From Oscillospiraceae bacterium (GTDB taxonomy: Bacteria > Bacillota > Clostridia > Oscillospirales > Ruminococcaceae): 64,000 bases of DNA. The DNA lies in assembly GCA_028720105.1 (NCBI GenBank), contig JAQYLI010000012.1:28690-92689 (forward strand), read 5' to 3'. The position numbers and the translations under genes are program-made. Below are positions 33,246 through 41,821 of the stretch, piece after piece (positions within the stretch are counted from its first letter, which is position 1; each line of letters starts with the position of its first letter). The notes under the pieces are model-generated. The model was not told the origin of the DNA. It ran no database searches and saw only the letters and a program-made list of their open reading frames with translations.

Positions 33246-34145
33246 ATGGTAATTGAAGTAAAAAACCTGAAAAAATACTTCGGAGAGGTCAAAGCGGTGG
33301 ATGACGTAAGCTTTTGCGTGCAAAAGGGCGAGCTTTTCGGATTCTTAGGCGTAAACGGCGCAGGAAAATCCACCACCATAAACATTCTCTGCACCCTTCT
33401 CGCCCCCACCTCGGGCAGCGTAACAGTCTGCGGCAGGGAAATAGGCAAAGAGGACAATATCATCAGAAAGCATATGGGAGCTGTTTATCAGAACAACTGC
33501 CTTGACAAGCTCCTCACAGTAAAGGAAAACCTCCTCATAAGGGGCAGCCTTTACGTCAGCGACAGGGAGCAGCTCATAAAGAACATAGAAAGGGTAAGCG
33601 GCATACTTGACCTTGGGGATATCCTCAAACGTCCCTACGGCAAGCTTTCGGGAGGACAGAAGCGGCGCTGTGAAATAGCCGCCGCCCTTATCCATTCCCC
33701 CGATATCCTTTTCCTTGACGAGCCTACAACGGGTCTTGACCCTGCCGCAAGAAAAAGCGTGTGGGAAACGGTAAGAAGTCTCCAGCGTGAAACGGGAATG
33801 ACGGTGTTCCTCACCACCCACTATATGGAAGAGGCTGCTCAGGCAGACCACATTGCCATAATGGATAAGGGACATCTCACCCGTTTCGGCACGCCCTTTG
33901 AGCTTAAAGAAAAATACGCCCGTGACAAGCTTGTTGTCACATTAAAGGGCAGAGGAGCGGAAAATCTCCTCACCGCTATGAACTGTCCCTATTCTCTTTC
34001 GGGAGACAAGGCGGTCATTGATATCAGGAGTACAATGGACGCCCTGCCTCTTCTTGAAAAGATACAGGATATGATAAGCGGCTTTGAAGTGATTCAGGGT
34101 ACATTGGACGACGTTTTCCTTAATGTTACAGGAGGTGCGGTATGA
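33246..34145 (+). CDS. ABC transporter ATP-binding protein
   Basis: The 299-aa nucleotide-binding subunit has Walker A GVNGAGKST near residue 38, the signature LSGGQKRRCEIAAAL, Walker B ILFLDEPTTGLDP and the H-loop TTHYMEEA. This is the DrrA/CcmA-like class that pairs with ABC-2 permeases and exports drugs, lipids or peptides. ATG 33246 has AAAGGAGA upstream; earlier in-frame starts lie in the promoter. It overlaps the permease gene by 4 nt. Confidence 0.92.
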   Translation: MVIEVKNLKKYFGEVKAVDDVSFCVQKGELFGFLGVNGAGKSTTINILCTLLAPTSGSVTVCGREIGKEDNIIRKHMGAVYQNNCLDKLLTVKENLLIRGSLYVSDREQLIKNIERVSGILDLGDILKRPYGKLSGGQKRRCEIAAALIHSPDILFLDEPTTGLDPAARKSVWETVRSLQRETGMTVFLTTHYMEEAAQADHIAIMDKGHLTRFGTPFELKEKYARDKLVVTLKGRGAENLLTAMNCPYSLSGDKAVIDIRSTMDALPLLEKIQDMISGFEVIQGTLDDVFLNVTGGAV

Positions 34146-35056
34146 GCGCATTTTTAAATCTTACAAAAAGAAACTGCCTTGTTTTCCTTCGTGACAGGGG
34201 AGCAGTAATAATGTCCCTGCTTTCAATGGGAATAGTCCTGCTGCTTATGGGTGTTTTTTTGGGTGATATGAACGTAAAAGAGATAACCGATCTGTTAAAG
34301 CAGTACGGCGGCAGGCGGGACGAAGCAGCAGACCTGCATAATGCAAAAATACTCGTCCATTACTGGACGCTTGCAGGAATAACTATGGTAAACGCAGTAA
34401 TGTCCTCCCTCACGGTAATGAGCGCAATGGTAAACGACAACAATGAAAGCCGCCTAGCCTCCTTTTACTGCTCGCCCGCAAGCAGAGGCATCATTTCCCT
34501 TTCCTACATCTCCGCATCTGTTGTCATCGGAACCGTGATGAGCCTTATCGTAACAGGCGGATATATGGGATTTATTGCCGCTTCGGGAGGCGAAATGCTT
34601 GCCCTTAAGGATATGGGTATGGTGGTTTTGTATGCGTTTATGAATGTCTGCATTTTCTCCCTGATAATGTTCCTTGCGGCAATGTTCGTCCGCAGCTCGG
34701 GAGTATGGTCGGGAATAGGCACCGTCGTGGGAACGCTGGTAGGCTTTGCCGGAGCGATCTATCTGCCTGTGGGAAGCCTTTCCGAAGAAATTGCGACAGT
34801 GCTGAAGATCACCCCCGTTCTCCACGGTTCAGCGCTTCTTCGCCGTTCATTCTGCGGATCAATAATGGAAAAGACCTTTGAGGGTCTGCCGGAAGAGGTG
34901 CTTGACGGTTATGCAAACTATATGGGAATAACCGTTGAAATGGGAGACAACACCCTTTCGGACACGGCACAGATACTTTTTATCTGCCTGTTCGGACTTG
35001 CAGCCCTTACAGCAATACTTATCATATCCCGAAAAAGGAGAGCCTCCGACAGATGA
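34142..35056 (+). CDS. ABC-2 type transporter permease
   Basis: The 304-aa protein has six hydrophobic segments (first at about 20-40, MSLLSMGIVLLLMGVFLG), typical for ABC-2 permeases, and starts with FLNLTKRNCLVFLRDRGAV. It overlaps the ATPase gene by ATGA and the next gene by 4 nt, so the four genes 33246-35937 form a tight operon. The substrate cannot be told. Confidence 0.88.
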   Translation: MSAFLNLTKRNCLVFLRDRGAVIMSLLSMGIVLLLMGVFLGDMNVKEITDLLKQYGGRRDEAADLHNAKILVHYWTLAGITMVNAVMSSLTVMSAMVNDNNESRLASFYCSPASRGIISLSYISASVVIGTVMSLIVTGGYMGFIAASGGEMLALKDMGMVVLYAFMNVCIFSLIMFLAAMFVRSSGVWSGIGTVVGTLVGFAGAIYLPVGSLSEEIATVLKITPVLHGSALLRRSFCGSIMEKTFEGLPEEVLDGYANYMGITVEMGDNTLSDTAQILFICLFGLAALTAILIISRKRRASDR

Positions 35057-35487
35057 AAATAACCATACTTGACCCCTCACCGGGGGAAGAGGACGAGATA
35101 ATCATAAAATGCCGCCGCCTTGACGAGGGACTTATCCGCCTGATACGTGACTACGGCGGAGATGACCCGAGACTTAAATGCCGCAAGGACGGAAAGATAT
35201 ATTTTATCCCGCCCGAGGAAATATTCTATTTTGAATCGGTGGACGACAAGGTTTTCGTTTACTGCGAAAAAGAGGTCTATGAGATAAACCATAAGCTGTA
35301 CGAGCTGGAGAAAATGCTGCCACGAGAATTTATGCGTTCCTCCAAATCCTCCATACTGTGCCTTGACAGGATAAAAAGCCTTGCTCCCGCCTTCGGGGGA
35401 CGCTTTGAGGCGCTCCTCACAAACGGAGAACGGGTAATAATCTCAAGGCAGTATGTCCCCGAGCTGAAACGAAAATTAGGTCTGTAA
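35053..35487 (+). CDS. LytTR-family DNA-binding regulator
   Basis: The 144-aa protein has a short N-terminal part and a LytTR domain (residues about 50-142): the segments GKIYFIPPEEIFYFESVDDK, REFMRSSKSSILCLDRIKSL and ISRQYVPELKRKL match this beta-rich DNA-binding fold. There is no receiver domain, so it is not phosphorylated by a kinase. LytTR plus DUF3021 pairs next to ABC transporters are a common Bacillota module, with the DUF3021 membrane protein thought to control the regulator. Confidence 0.88.
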   Translation: MKITILDPSPGEEDEIIIKCRRLDEGLIRLIRDYGGDDPRLKCRKDGKIYFIPPEEIFYFESVDDKVFVYCEKEVYEINHKLYELEKMLPREFMRSSKSSILCLDRIKSLAPAFGGRFEALLTNGERVIISRQYVPELKRKLGL

Positions 35488-35502
35488 AGGAGGAAAATGT
35501 TA

Positions 35503-35937
35503 ATGGACACGCTTCGTCTTATAGCAAAGCTGTTTGTAATAATATCATCGTGCGTTCTGCTGGCGGCGGCGGCATACATCACCTTTTTCTGGGGAATAGA
35601 CACAACGGTGAGCATAAAGGTGCTGTGGCAGATACTGGGAAGCTCAGCCCTTTGCTCCCTGTGCGGACTGTTTTATGCTTCGGGCAAAAAGGAACCATCA
35701 AAAAAGAGTATGCTTATACGAAATATCCTGAGCTTTCTCTATGTAAACACCGTTGTCCTCACCTGTGCCTTTGCCTTTGAATGGATAAGGAACAGAGAAC
35801 CGCTTATGATAACTGTAATGGAGATTAGCATAATCGCCGTATTTGCGACAGTGTACCTTACAAACTATTTTTCCGACCGCAGAGTAGCGGAAAAGATGAA
35901 CCGTATGCTTGAACAAAGCGGCATAAAGCGCAGATAA
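35503..35937 (+). CDS. DUF3021-family membrane protein
   Basis: The 144-aa protein has four hydrophobic segments (about 8-30, 41-60, 74-95, 105-122) and a charged C-terminus, the outline of DUF3021. It is directly downstream of the LytTR gene. ATG 35503 is preferred over ATG 35497 because the AAAGGAGG site is 9 nt away rather than 3. Probable role: membrane partner or inhibitor of the LytTR regulator, by analogy to similar gene pairs. Confidence 0.75.
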   Translation: MDTLRLIAKLFVIISSCVLLAAAAYITFFWGIDTTVSIKVLWQILGSSALCSLCGLFYASGKKEPSKKSMLIRNILSFLYVNTVVLTCAFAFEWIRNREPLMITVMEISIIAVFATVYLTNYFSDRRVAEKMNRMLEQSGIKRR

Positions 35938-36057
35938 TGAAATTTCTGACCCTCCTGTCGTTTTCCGTAAATTTTCACAGAAAATACACATATCCGTGCT
36001 ATAATATTATTACAGTAAATATGACCCGCAAAAAATAAACAGAAAGCAGGGATTATT

Positions 36058-36744
36058 ATGGAAAAAAGCAGGATACTCATCGTGGACGATGAAAAAAACA
36101 TCAGAAACGTTATCAGCGAATACGCAAAATTTGACGGCTTCGAGACCGTTGAAGCCGCCGACGGAATGGAAGCGGTGGAAATCTGCCGCAAAGAGGATTT
36201 CGACCTTATAATTATGGACATTATGATGCCGAAGCTTGACGGCTACTCCGCAGTAAAGGAAATACGCAAGACCAAGCAGACCCCCGTTATAATGCTTTCC
36301 GCAAGGGGCGAGGAATACGATAAGCTTTTCGGCTTTGAGATAGGCGTGGACGATTATGTTACAAAGCCCTTTTCCCCCAAGGAGCTTCTTGCAAGGATAA
36401 GAGCCGTTATAAAAAGAAGCGCTCCCGCAGAGCCTGCCGAGGGCAAGCAGACTCTTACCTTCGAGGGTCTTGAGATAGATATGTCGGGCAGAGTGGTAAA
36501 GGTGGACGGAGTTCCTGCCGCCCTTACTCCAAAGGAATACGACCTGCTTTTCTATCTTGTGCGCAACAAGGGCATTGCCCTCTCCCGTGAAAAGCTTCTC
36601 GAGGAGGTATGGGGCTACGATTTCTACGGCGACGACCGCACCGTTGACACCCATATCAAAATGCTGAGAAATTCTCTGGGAGAATACCGCAAATTCATCA
36701 TTACTCTGAGAGGAATGGGCTACAAGTTCGATGGCGGAAAGTAA
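36058..36744 (+). CDS. OmpR/PhoB-family response regulator
   Basis: The 228-aa regulator has a receiver domain with acidic pair Asp10-Asp11, phospho-acceptor Asp54 (IIMDIMMPKLDG), Thr/Ser switch in MLSARGEEYD and Lys in VTKPFSPKEL. A winged-helix DNA-binding domain follows from about residue 135 (LTPKEYDLLFYLVRNKG and DDRTVDTHIKMLRNSLG). It overlaps the kinase gene by 14 nt. A TATAAT (36000-36005) upstream is a likely -10 element with a poor -35. Confidence 0.93.
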   Translation: MEKSRILIVDDEKNIRNVISEYAKFDGFETVEAADGMEAVEICRKEDFDLIIMDIMMPKLDGYSAVKEIRKTKQTPVIMLSARGEEYDKLFGFEIGVDDYVTKPFSPKELLARIRAVIKRSAPAEPAEGKQTLTFEGLEIDMSGRVVKVDGVPAALTPKEYDLLFYLVRNKGIALSREKLLEEVWGYDFYGDDRTVDTHIKMLRNSLGEYRKFIITLRGMGYKFDGGK

Positions 36745-38179
36745 AAAACAGGCTCTGAAAAAAAGTCTCCGCAGTATCCGCTTTACGGTATGGATATACT
36801 TTGCCATTTTCATAATCAGCATACTTATTATGATATGGATATCCTTTACCGTATCTCTCGAAGCCACCTACCGAACGGAGAAAACCAGCGATATCACGTC
36901 TATCGCCAACTATATCCTGACCCAATGGGGAGAAGAGGGCTTCACCACCGACGCCCTCGACAGGATAGCCCACGATAACGACACCTGCGTTCTTATACAG
37001 GACCGCTACGGGCTAAGCGTGTATTCCTATGACGTTATGGGAAAAAACTGCCTGCTCCACAGCAGCGGCACATCTCTTGCAAAATACCGCAAGCTTGCCT
37101 ATGAAAGCCCCACGGGAATATACTATGCCGAGATAAAAAACTCCCGTTTTGAAAACAACACCCTTATGTTTGCAATGCTCATAGGCACAAAGGAAAAGCC
37201 CACAGGCTACCTGATGCTGAATACCTCTCTCGAACCGCTGGAGTCCACCGTGGATATCCTGCGGGTGCAGATGCTTCAGGTGAGCCTTGCAATGCTGGTG
37301 CTGGCATTCGGCATATCCATATTCCTTTCAAGCCTTGTAGCAACGCCGATCGTCCGTATCACCCGTTCCGCCGAAAAGCTGGCTCAAGGTGATTACAATG
37401 TTAAATTCAACGGCAGAGGCTACACCGAGACTGAGCAGCTTGCAGACACCCTTAACTATGCCTCCAACGAGATAACCAAGGTGGACACAATGCGCCGCGA
37501 TCTTATGGCGAATATATCCCACGACCTGCGCACTCCTCTTACAATGGTGAAGGCGTATGCGGAGATGATACGCGACCTTTCGGGAGACGACCCCGTAAAG
37601 CGTGACGAGCATTTAGGCATAATCATTGAGGAAAGCGACCGTCTTGCCGCCCTTGTAAACGACATAATGGACCTTTCCAAGCTGGAAAACGGCACAATTG
37701 AGCTTAACAAGGAGCCTTTCTGCGTGGGCAGCAGGCTCAAGGAGATAATGACAAGATACACCCTTCTTTCCGAGCGTGACGGCTACAAATTTTACGTAAG
37801 CGCCGACGAGGAAGCCTGGGGAGAAGCGGATCTTATCAAATTCGACCAGATAATCTACAACCTTGTAAACAACGCCGTTAACTATTCGGGGGAGGAAAAA
37901 TCCATTTACATTATGGAAGTCTGCACTCCCAAAACCATTCAGATATCCGTTACCGACACGGGAGACGGCATTGACAAGGAGCTTATGCCCCTTATCTTCG
38001 ACCGCTACTACCGCGCCGAGAAGCACAAGCGTGAGGTCATAGGAACGGGCTTAGGTCTTTCCATAGTAAAGCAGATATTCATTCTTCACGGCTTCAAATT
38101 CGGAGTCAAGTCCGAGGAGGGCGTTGGAAGCACATTCTGGTTTGAGATGGACAGAATTAAGAAACCCGGAGAAAAGTAA
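36731..38179 (+). CDS. Sensor histidine kinase
   Basis: The 482-aa kinase has two membrane segments (about 19-40 and 181-203) enclosing an extracellular sensor domain of about 140 residues, a HAMP region (about 204-255), HisKA with His264 in NISHDLRTPL, and an ATPase domain with the N box NLVNNAVNYSGEE, DTGDGIDKELMP, and GTGLGLSIVKQI. It begins inside the response regulator gene. What it senses is not apparent; the neighbouring genes give no clear target. Confidence 0.93.
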   Translation: MAESKKQALKKSLRSIRFTVWIYFAIFIISILIMIWISFTVSLEATYRTEKTSDITSIANYILTQWGEEGFTTDALDRIAHDNDTCVLIQDRYGLSVYSYDVMGKNCLLHSSGTSLAKYRKLAYESPTGIYYAEIKNSRFENNTLMFAMLIGTKEKPTGYLMLNTSLEPLESTVDILRVQMLQVSLAMLVLAFGISIFLSSLVATPIVRITRSAEKLAQGDYNVKFNGRGYTETEQLADTLNYASNEITKVDTMRRDLMANISHDLRTPLTMVKAYAEMIRDLSGDDPVKRDEHLGIIIEESDRLAALVNDIMDLSKLENGTIELNKEPFCVGSRLKEIMTRYTLLSERDGYKFYVSADEEAWGEADLIKFDQIIYNLVNNAVNYSGEEKSIYIMEVCTPKTIQISVTDTGDGIDKELMPLIFDRYYRAEKHKREVIGTGLGLSIVKQIFILHGFKFGVKSEEGVGSTFWFEMDRIKKPGEK

Positions 38180-38191
38180 ACATAACAAAAT

Positions 38192-38223
38192 CCGCCTGCC
38201 GCAGTTCACATTGCGGCAGGCGG
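38192..38223 (+). terminator. Convergent terminator between the kinase gene and the acidic-tailed membrane protein gene
   Basis: A perfect 12-bp arm pair (38192-38203 with 38212-38223) with an 8-nt loop. It can serve both strands; T content is modest on each side. Confidence 0.75.
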
Positions 38224-38239
38224 TTCGTTATTTTATGAG

Positions 38240-39217
38240 TTATTCGCTTTCTTCCTCTGTTGTATCGGAGGTCTCTTCCGGTTCAGCTTCTGTCTCTGCT
38301 TCGCTTTCGGCTTCTGTCTCTGCTTCGCTTTCACTTCCGCTTTCCTCCGACGAGCCTTCTGTCTCATTTTCCTCTGAGAGCTTGTCAGCAAGCTTGTCGA
38401 GCTTGCCCTTTACGTCCTCAATGGTATTGAAGATGGGGTATTCAATGGAGAAATATGTGTAGCTCCAGCTTCCGTCCGCTATATCGTACACAAGCTGACC
38501 GTTTTCCTCGGCAAGGTTTTTGGCTTCGTCAAAGTATACCTCGCCGTTTATTATCATCTTTGTGCCGCTCCACTCGCAGTCAAATTCCACAGGCTTGGGA
38601 GCCTGCTTTACAAGCTTTTTTATGGTGGTGTCCATCTTGATAAAGCCCTTGTCAACATCAAGAGTGTTGGGCTGAACATACACGCAGAGTTTTCCCGTAG
38701 ACTTGTTCTGAACATCGAGAACGTAATATCTGAACGCTCCCGAGGGGGAAACTCCCCTTTCGATAAGTGTATCGGTGGTAGTCACCCTGAACACGTTCAT
38801 CACAAGGAAGAAAGCAATTCCGCCAAGTATGTACATCAGCAGGAAGATGGTTCCGAAAATGGTTTTTGCCGTTTCGTTCATATGGCAGCAGAAGAAGCCG
38901 AACAGTGTTACCACCGCCGCAGGCAGCAGCAGCGGCCAGTTTCCCCAATCTAAAAGCAGCAATGGGAAGAACAGCACCATATTCACCATACCGTATATGC
39001 AGGTCAGCGGCGATTTTCTCGTGTACAGAAACAGCAGGCATATCAGAGCGGAGAACACCGAGCCCACAATTGCAAATTCCTTTTGGCTCACATATTCGAT
39101 ATCGTAGAAGAACACGTTATAATCGAAATACGCCAGCACAATGGAATAAGCCACCCCAAGTATGCTCACTCCGATACGGAACCACTTGTTGGTAACGACC
39201 GTCATAAATTTATTCAT
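38240..39217 (-). CDS. Membrane protein with acidic low-complexity tail, unknown function
   Basis: The 325-aa protein has about six hydrophobic segments in its first 150 residues, then a soluble domain of about 130 residues (from TTTDTLIERGVSPSGAFRYY) and a C-terminal tail after residue 285 made of Glu, Ser, Thr and Ala with SEAETEAE repeats. I do not recognise a family. The DNA of the tail is a short tandem repeat (38280-38340), so its length may vary between strains. The soluble part has a mixed strand pattern and may be an extracytoplasmic domain. Confidence 0.65.
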   Translation of the reverse strand: MNKFMTVVTNKWFRIGVSILGVAYSIVLAYFDYNVFFYDIEYVSQKEFAIVGSVFSALICLLFLYTRKSPLTCIYGMVNMVLFFPLLLLDWGNWPLLLPAAVVTLFGFFCCHMNETAKTIFGTIFLLMYILGGIAFFLVMNVFRVTTTDTLIERGVSPSGAFRYYVLDVQNKSTGKLCVYVQPNTLDVDKGFIKMDTTIKKLVKQAPKPVEFDCEWSGTKMIINGEVYFDEAKNLAEENGQLVYDIADGSWSYTYFSIEYPIFNTIEDVKGKLDKLADKLSEENETEGSSEESGSESEAETEAESEAETEAEPEETSDTTEEESE

Positions 39218-39329
39218 ACAGATTTTGCTCCATTCGTTTTATTGTCGGATAAGCCTATACTACCATTATAGCATATAAACGGAAAAAATCAACAACAATA
39301 CGGTTACAATTCAATTTCAATCAGGAGTA

Positions 39330-40496
39330 TCACTCCAAAGCGCCCCATACAACATTCTGCAGCCGCCTTGTAAATTCGGTGCAGCCTGTGTATGCCTGCT
39401 GAACGAAATAAAGGAATGCAAGGTCTTCCTTGGGGTCAATGCAGAAATAGCAGCCAAGCATACCGTCCCAGCCGTATTCGCCCACCGAGCCGTTAAAGCC
39501 TGCGGCGGCGGGACTTTTAAGCACACGCATAAAATTGCCGTAGCCCTGTCCCAGCATACTGTCCCACTCAAGGGAAGCTCTCTGAGTATCGGTTAGGCAG
39601 TCTGTTGCCATAAGCTCAACGGTCTTTCTGCCAAGTATTCTCACGCCATTTGCCGAACCTCTGCCGAGCAGCATTTTAACGAATTTGGAGTAATCCTCAA
39701 TGGTGGAAACAAGTCCCGCTCCCCCCGACTCAAATGCGGGAGGGGTCTTGTAATCGGTAATGCACAGGTCGTGATTTGTATAGACCGAATTGCCCTGGGG
39801 TGTCTGAACATAGGGTGTGGCAAGGCGTTGATATTTCTCCTCGGGGATATAAAAGCCTGTATCGGTCATTCCGAGAGGCTCGAAAAATTCCTTTTTAAGA
39901 AACTCGCTGTACTTCATTCCGCTTACAGTCTCAATGACAGCACCCATAACATCGGCAGATGCGCCGTATTCCCATTTTGCCCCGGGAGTGAAGGCAAGAG
40001 GGACATTTCCCATTTCAAGAACGAAATCACGTGTGGAAAGGGGCTTGCCCCCGTTTTCGTATGCGTCTGTCTGCCTGCCCCACACCTCGCCCATTTTCAT
40101 TCCCGAGGGAGTGCCGCCGGGGTAGGATATGCCCGATGTCATTGTGAGCAGGTCGCCAAGTGTAATGTCCCTGTCCGCAGGACGAAGCCCATTTTCATCA
40201 AGCACCTGCATATTATCAAATGTGGGCAAAAACCATTTCAAAGGATAGCGAAGCTCGATTTTGCCCCTTTCGAGGAGGAGCATTGCGGCTGCGGCGGTTA
40301 TGGGCTTTGTGAGGGAAAAAAGGCGGAAAAGGTTATCCCCGCTCATTTTCTTTCCGCTTGCCCTGTCGGCATATCCGAAGTGGTCGAGGTAAACCGTTTC
40401 GCCTTTATGGATAACGGCGACGCTGCCGCCTGCTATGCTGTCCTTTTCAACGGCTTCGTTCATAAGGGTGTTTATGTATCTGAGATTTTCAAACAT
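39330..40496 (-). CDS. Serine hydrolase, beta-lactamase/D-Ala-D-Ala carboxypeptidase fold
   Basis: The 388-aa protein belongs to the class C beta-lactamase-like family. It shows the catalytic SLTK (Ser-x-x-Lys) near residue 60, the YGAS tyrosine in the middle and a GSVGEYGWDGMLGCYFCID segment in place of the KTG strand. No signal peptide is seen, so it likely acts in the cytoplasm as an esterase or peptidase rather than as a true beta-lactamase. ATG 40496 (MFENLRYINTL) is chosen because AAAAGGAGCACCC lies upstream; the longer frame starts without a ribosome site. Confidence 0.85.
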   Translation of the reverse strand: MFENLRYINTLMNEAVEKDSIAGGSVAVIHKGETVYLDHFGYADRASGKKMSGDNLFRLFSLTKPITAAAAMLLLERGKIELRYPLKWFLPTFDNMQVLDENGLRPADRDITLGDLLTMTSGISYPGGTPSGMKMGEVWGRQTDAYENGGKPLSTRDFVLEMGNVPLAFTPGAKWEYGASADVMGAVIETVSGMKYSEFLKKEFFEPLGMTDTGFYIPEEKYQRLATPYVQTPQGNSVYTNHDLCITDYKTPPAFESGGAGLVSTIEDYSKFVKMLLGRGSANGVRILGRKTVELMATDCLTDTQRASLEWDSMLGQGYGNFMRVLKSPAAAGFNGSVGEYGWDGMLGCYFCIDPKEDLAFLYFVQQAYTGCTEFTRRLQNVVWGALE

Positions 40497-40547
40497 TTTT
40501 GGGTGCTCCTTTTTTATGAGTTTTTTGGGAAATAACACTTACAAATT

Positions 40548-40745
40548 GGAATTTGGCAGGCTGAGCCTGCAGCCACTCGTTCTATAATTTTTTGTGGGCA
40601 AGAAGCACGCGGCTCGGTAACGGTAGAAATAATATGCACCGCAAATGGAATTTGGCAGGCTGAGCCTGCAGCCACTCGTTCTATATTTTTTTGTGGGCAA
40701 GAAGCAGGCGGCTCGGTAACGGTAGAAATAATATGCACCGCAAAT
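40548..40745. repeat. Two tandem copies of a 99-bp repeat
   Basis: Copy 1 spans 40548-40646 and copy 2 spans 40647-40745, with about two differences. Each starts with GGAATTTGGCAGGC and includes the small palindrome GCAGGCTGAGCCTGC and the sequence CGGTAGAAATAATATGCACC. A few bases of a third copy (GGAAT at 40746) and of the preceding unit end (CAAAT at 40542) flank it. It lies in the 627-bp gap upstream of the serine hydrolase; a 74-codon frame across it on the minus strand is a repeat artefact. Confidence 0.85.
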
Positions 40746-40975
40746 GGAATATATCGGTCAGTATATTTGTATCGTTATCGAGCCGACAGTCTGATGTCCG
40801 AATAAATTACAGAACGTCTCGCCGCGGGTCGTCACCCGCACAATTCCGATTTGTAAAGCATATAATCGATAAATTTCCTTTATTATATCATAAAAAATCC
40901 AATCCTGCAACCAAATTTATATATTCCTGTGCAGAAAAAATTTTTTCACTGAATTTTTCCAAAAATACCGCAAAT

Positions 40976-40991
40976 GTTACCTCAAGGTAAC
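40976..40991. promoter_or_regulatory. Palindromic operator candidate upstream of the NAD(P)-binding gene
   Basis: GTTACC (40976-40981), four bases, GGTAAC (40986-40991): a perfect 6-bp inverted repeat, 22 bp upstream of the likely -35. The layout resembles sites of redox or HxlR-type repressors, but no regulator gene is next to it. Confidence 0.45.
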
Positions 40992-41013
40992 TATGCCACC
41001 AAAAAGTGCCTAC

Positions 41014-41042
41014 TTTACAATACCGAAAAGCTGTGTTATCAT
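41014..41042 (+). promoter_or_regulatory. Putative promoter of the NAD(P)-binding gene
   Basis: TTTACA (41014-41019), a 17-nt spacer and TATCAT (41037-41042), 81 bp before the start codon. Confidence 0.5.
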
Positions 41043-41123
41043 AAATCTAAGGAAAGAGATTAAGCGCTTAAATCTCCCGAAAAAACAAACCAAACAAATC
41101 ATTTTTTCAGGAGGAAATTTATT

Positions 41124-41753
41124 ATGAAAATCGCAGTTGTTTGTGCAAATGGTAAGGCAGGTCAGCTTATCACTAAGGAAGCCGTAAACAGAGGTCTGGA
41201 CGTAACAGCCGTTGTAAGAGGCGAAAACAAGTCCGAAGCAAAGAAGGTTATCATAAAGGATCTGTTCGACCTTACGGCTGACGATCTCAAGGGCTTTGAC
41301 GCTGTTGTTGACGCATTCGGCGCATGGATTCCCGATGTACTGCCGCAGCACTCCACATCTCTCAAGCATCTTTGCGATCTGCTTTCGGAAACAGATACCC
41401 GTCTGCTGGTCGTAGGCGGCGCAGGAAGCCTCTATGTAAATCCCGAACATACTGTTCAGGTTATGGACGGTCCCGACTTTCCCGATATGTTTAAGCCCCT
41501 TGCAGCCGCACAGGGCAAGGCACTTGAGGAACTTCGGACAAGAAATGACGTAAAATGGACATTTATCAGCCCCGCAGGAGATTTCCGTGCAGACAGCGAA
41601 AGAACAGGAAAATATATTCTCGGCGGCGAGGAGCTTGTGCTGAATTCTAAGGGTGAGAGCGTTATCAGCTATGCGGATTACGCGGTTGCAATGGTTGATG
41701 AAATAGTAAGCGGCAATAATATCCGCAAGCGTATCAGTGTTGTTTCCGAATAA
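41124..41753 (+). CDS. NAD(P)-binding Rossmann-fold protein (NmrA/YwnB-like)
   Basis: The 209-aa protein is an atypical SDR: KIAVVCANGKAGQLITKEAV at the N-terminus in place of the usual GATGxxG, VVDAFGAW, then LLVVGGAGSLYVNP and a WTFISPAGDF segment. These proteins bind NAD(P)H and serve as reductases or redox sensors; the substrate is unknown. An AGGAGGAAAT ribosome site precedes the start. It has its own promoter, a palindromic operator candidate and a strong terminator, so it is a single-gene unit, probably inducible. Confidence 0.8.
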   Translation: MKIAVVCANGKAGQLITKEAVNRGLDVTAVVRGENKSEAKKVIIKDLFDLTADDLKGFDAVVDAFGAWIPDVLPQHSTSLKHLCDLLSETDTRLLVVGGAGSLYVNPEHTVQVMDGPDFPDMFKPLAAAQGKALEELRTRNDVKWTFISPAGDFRADSERTGKYILGGEELVLNSKGESVISYADYAVAMVDEIVSGNNIRKRISVVSE

Positions 41754-41766
41754 CTCCCGGAATGAG

Positions 41767-41800
41767 AAAACGGGACTGTCGGAAACGGCAGTCCCGTTTT
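41767..41800 (+). terminator. Terminator after the NAD(P)-binding gene
   Basis: AAAACGGGACTG (41767-41778) pairs with CAGTCCCGTTTT (41789-41800) across a 10-nt loop. Confidence 0.85.
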
Positions 41801-41821
41801 CACGTGGAAGGAATGTTATAA

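Noticed and set aside
38280..38345. CRISPR-like short repeats
   Set aside because: The units are a few bases long, in frame and without spacers; they code for the acidic tail of a membrane protein.
39330..40496. Antibiotic-resistance class C beta-lactamase
   Set aside because: There is no signal peptide and the KTG motif is not recognisable, so it is called only a serine hydrolase of that fold.
40514..40738. 74-codon minus-strand frame with an internal duplicated peptide
   Set aside because: The duplication is just the 99-bp DNA repeat; no ribosome site and no further support for coding.
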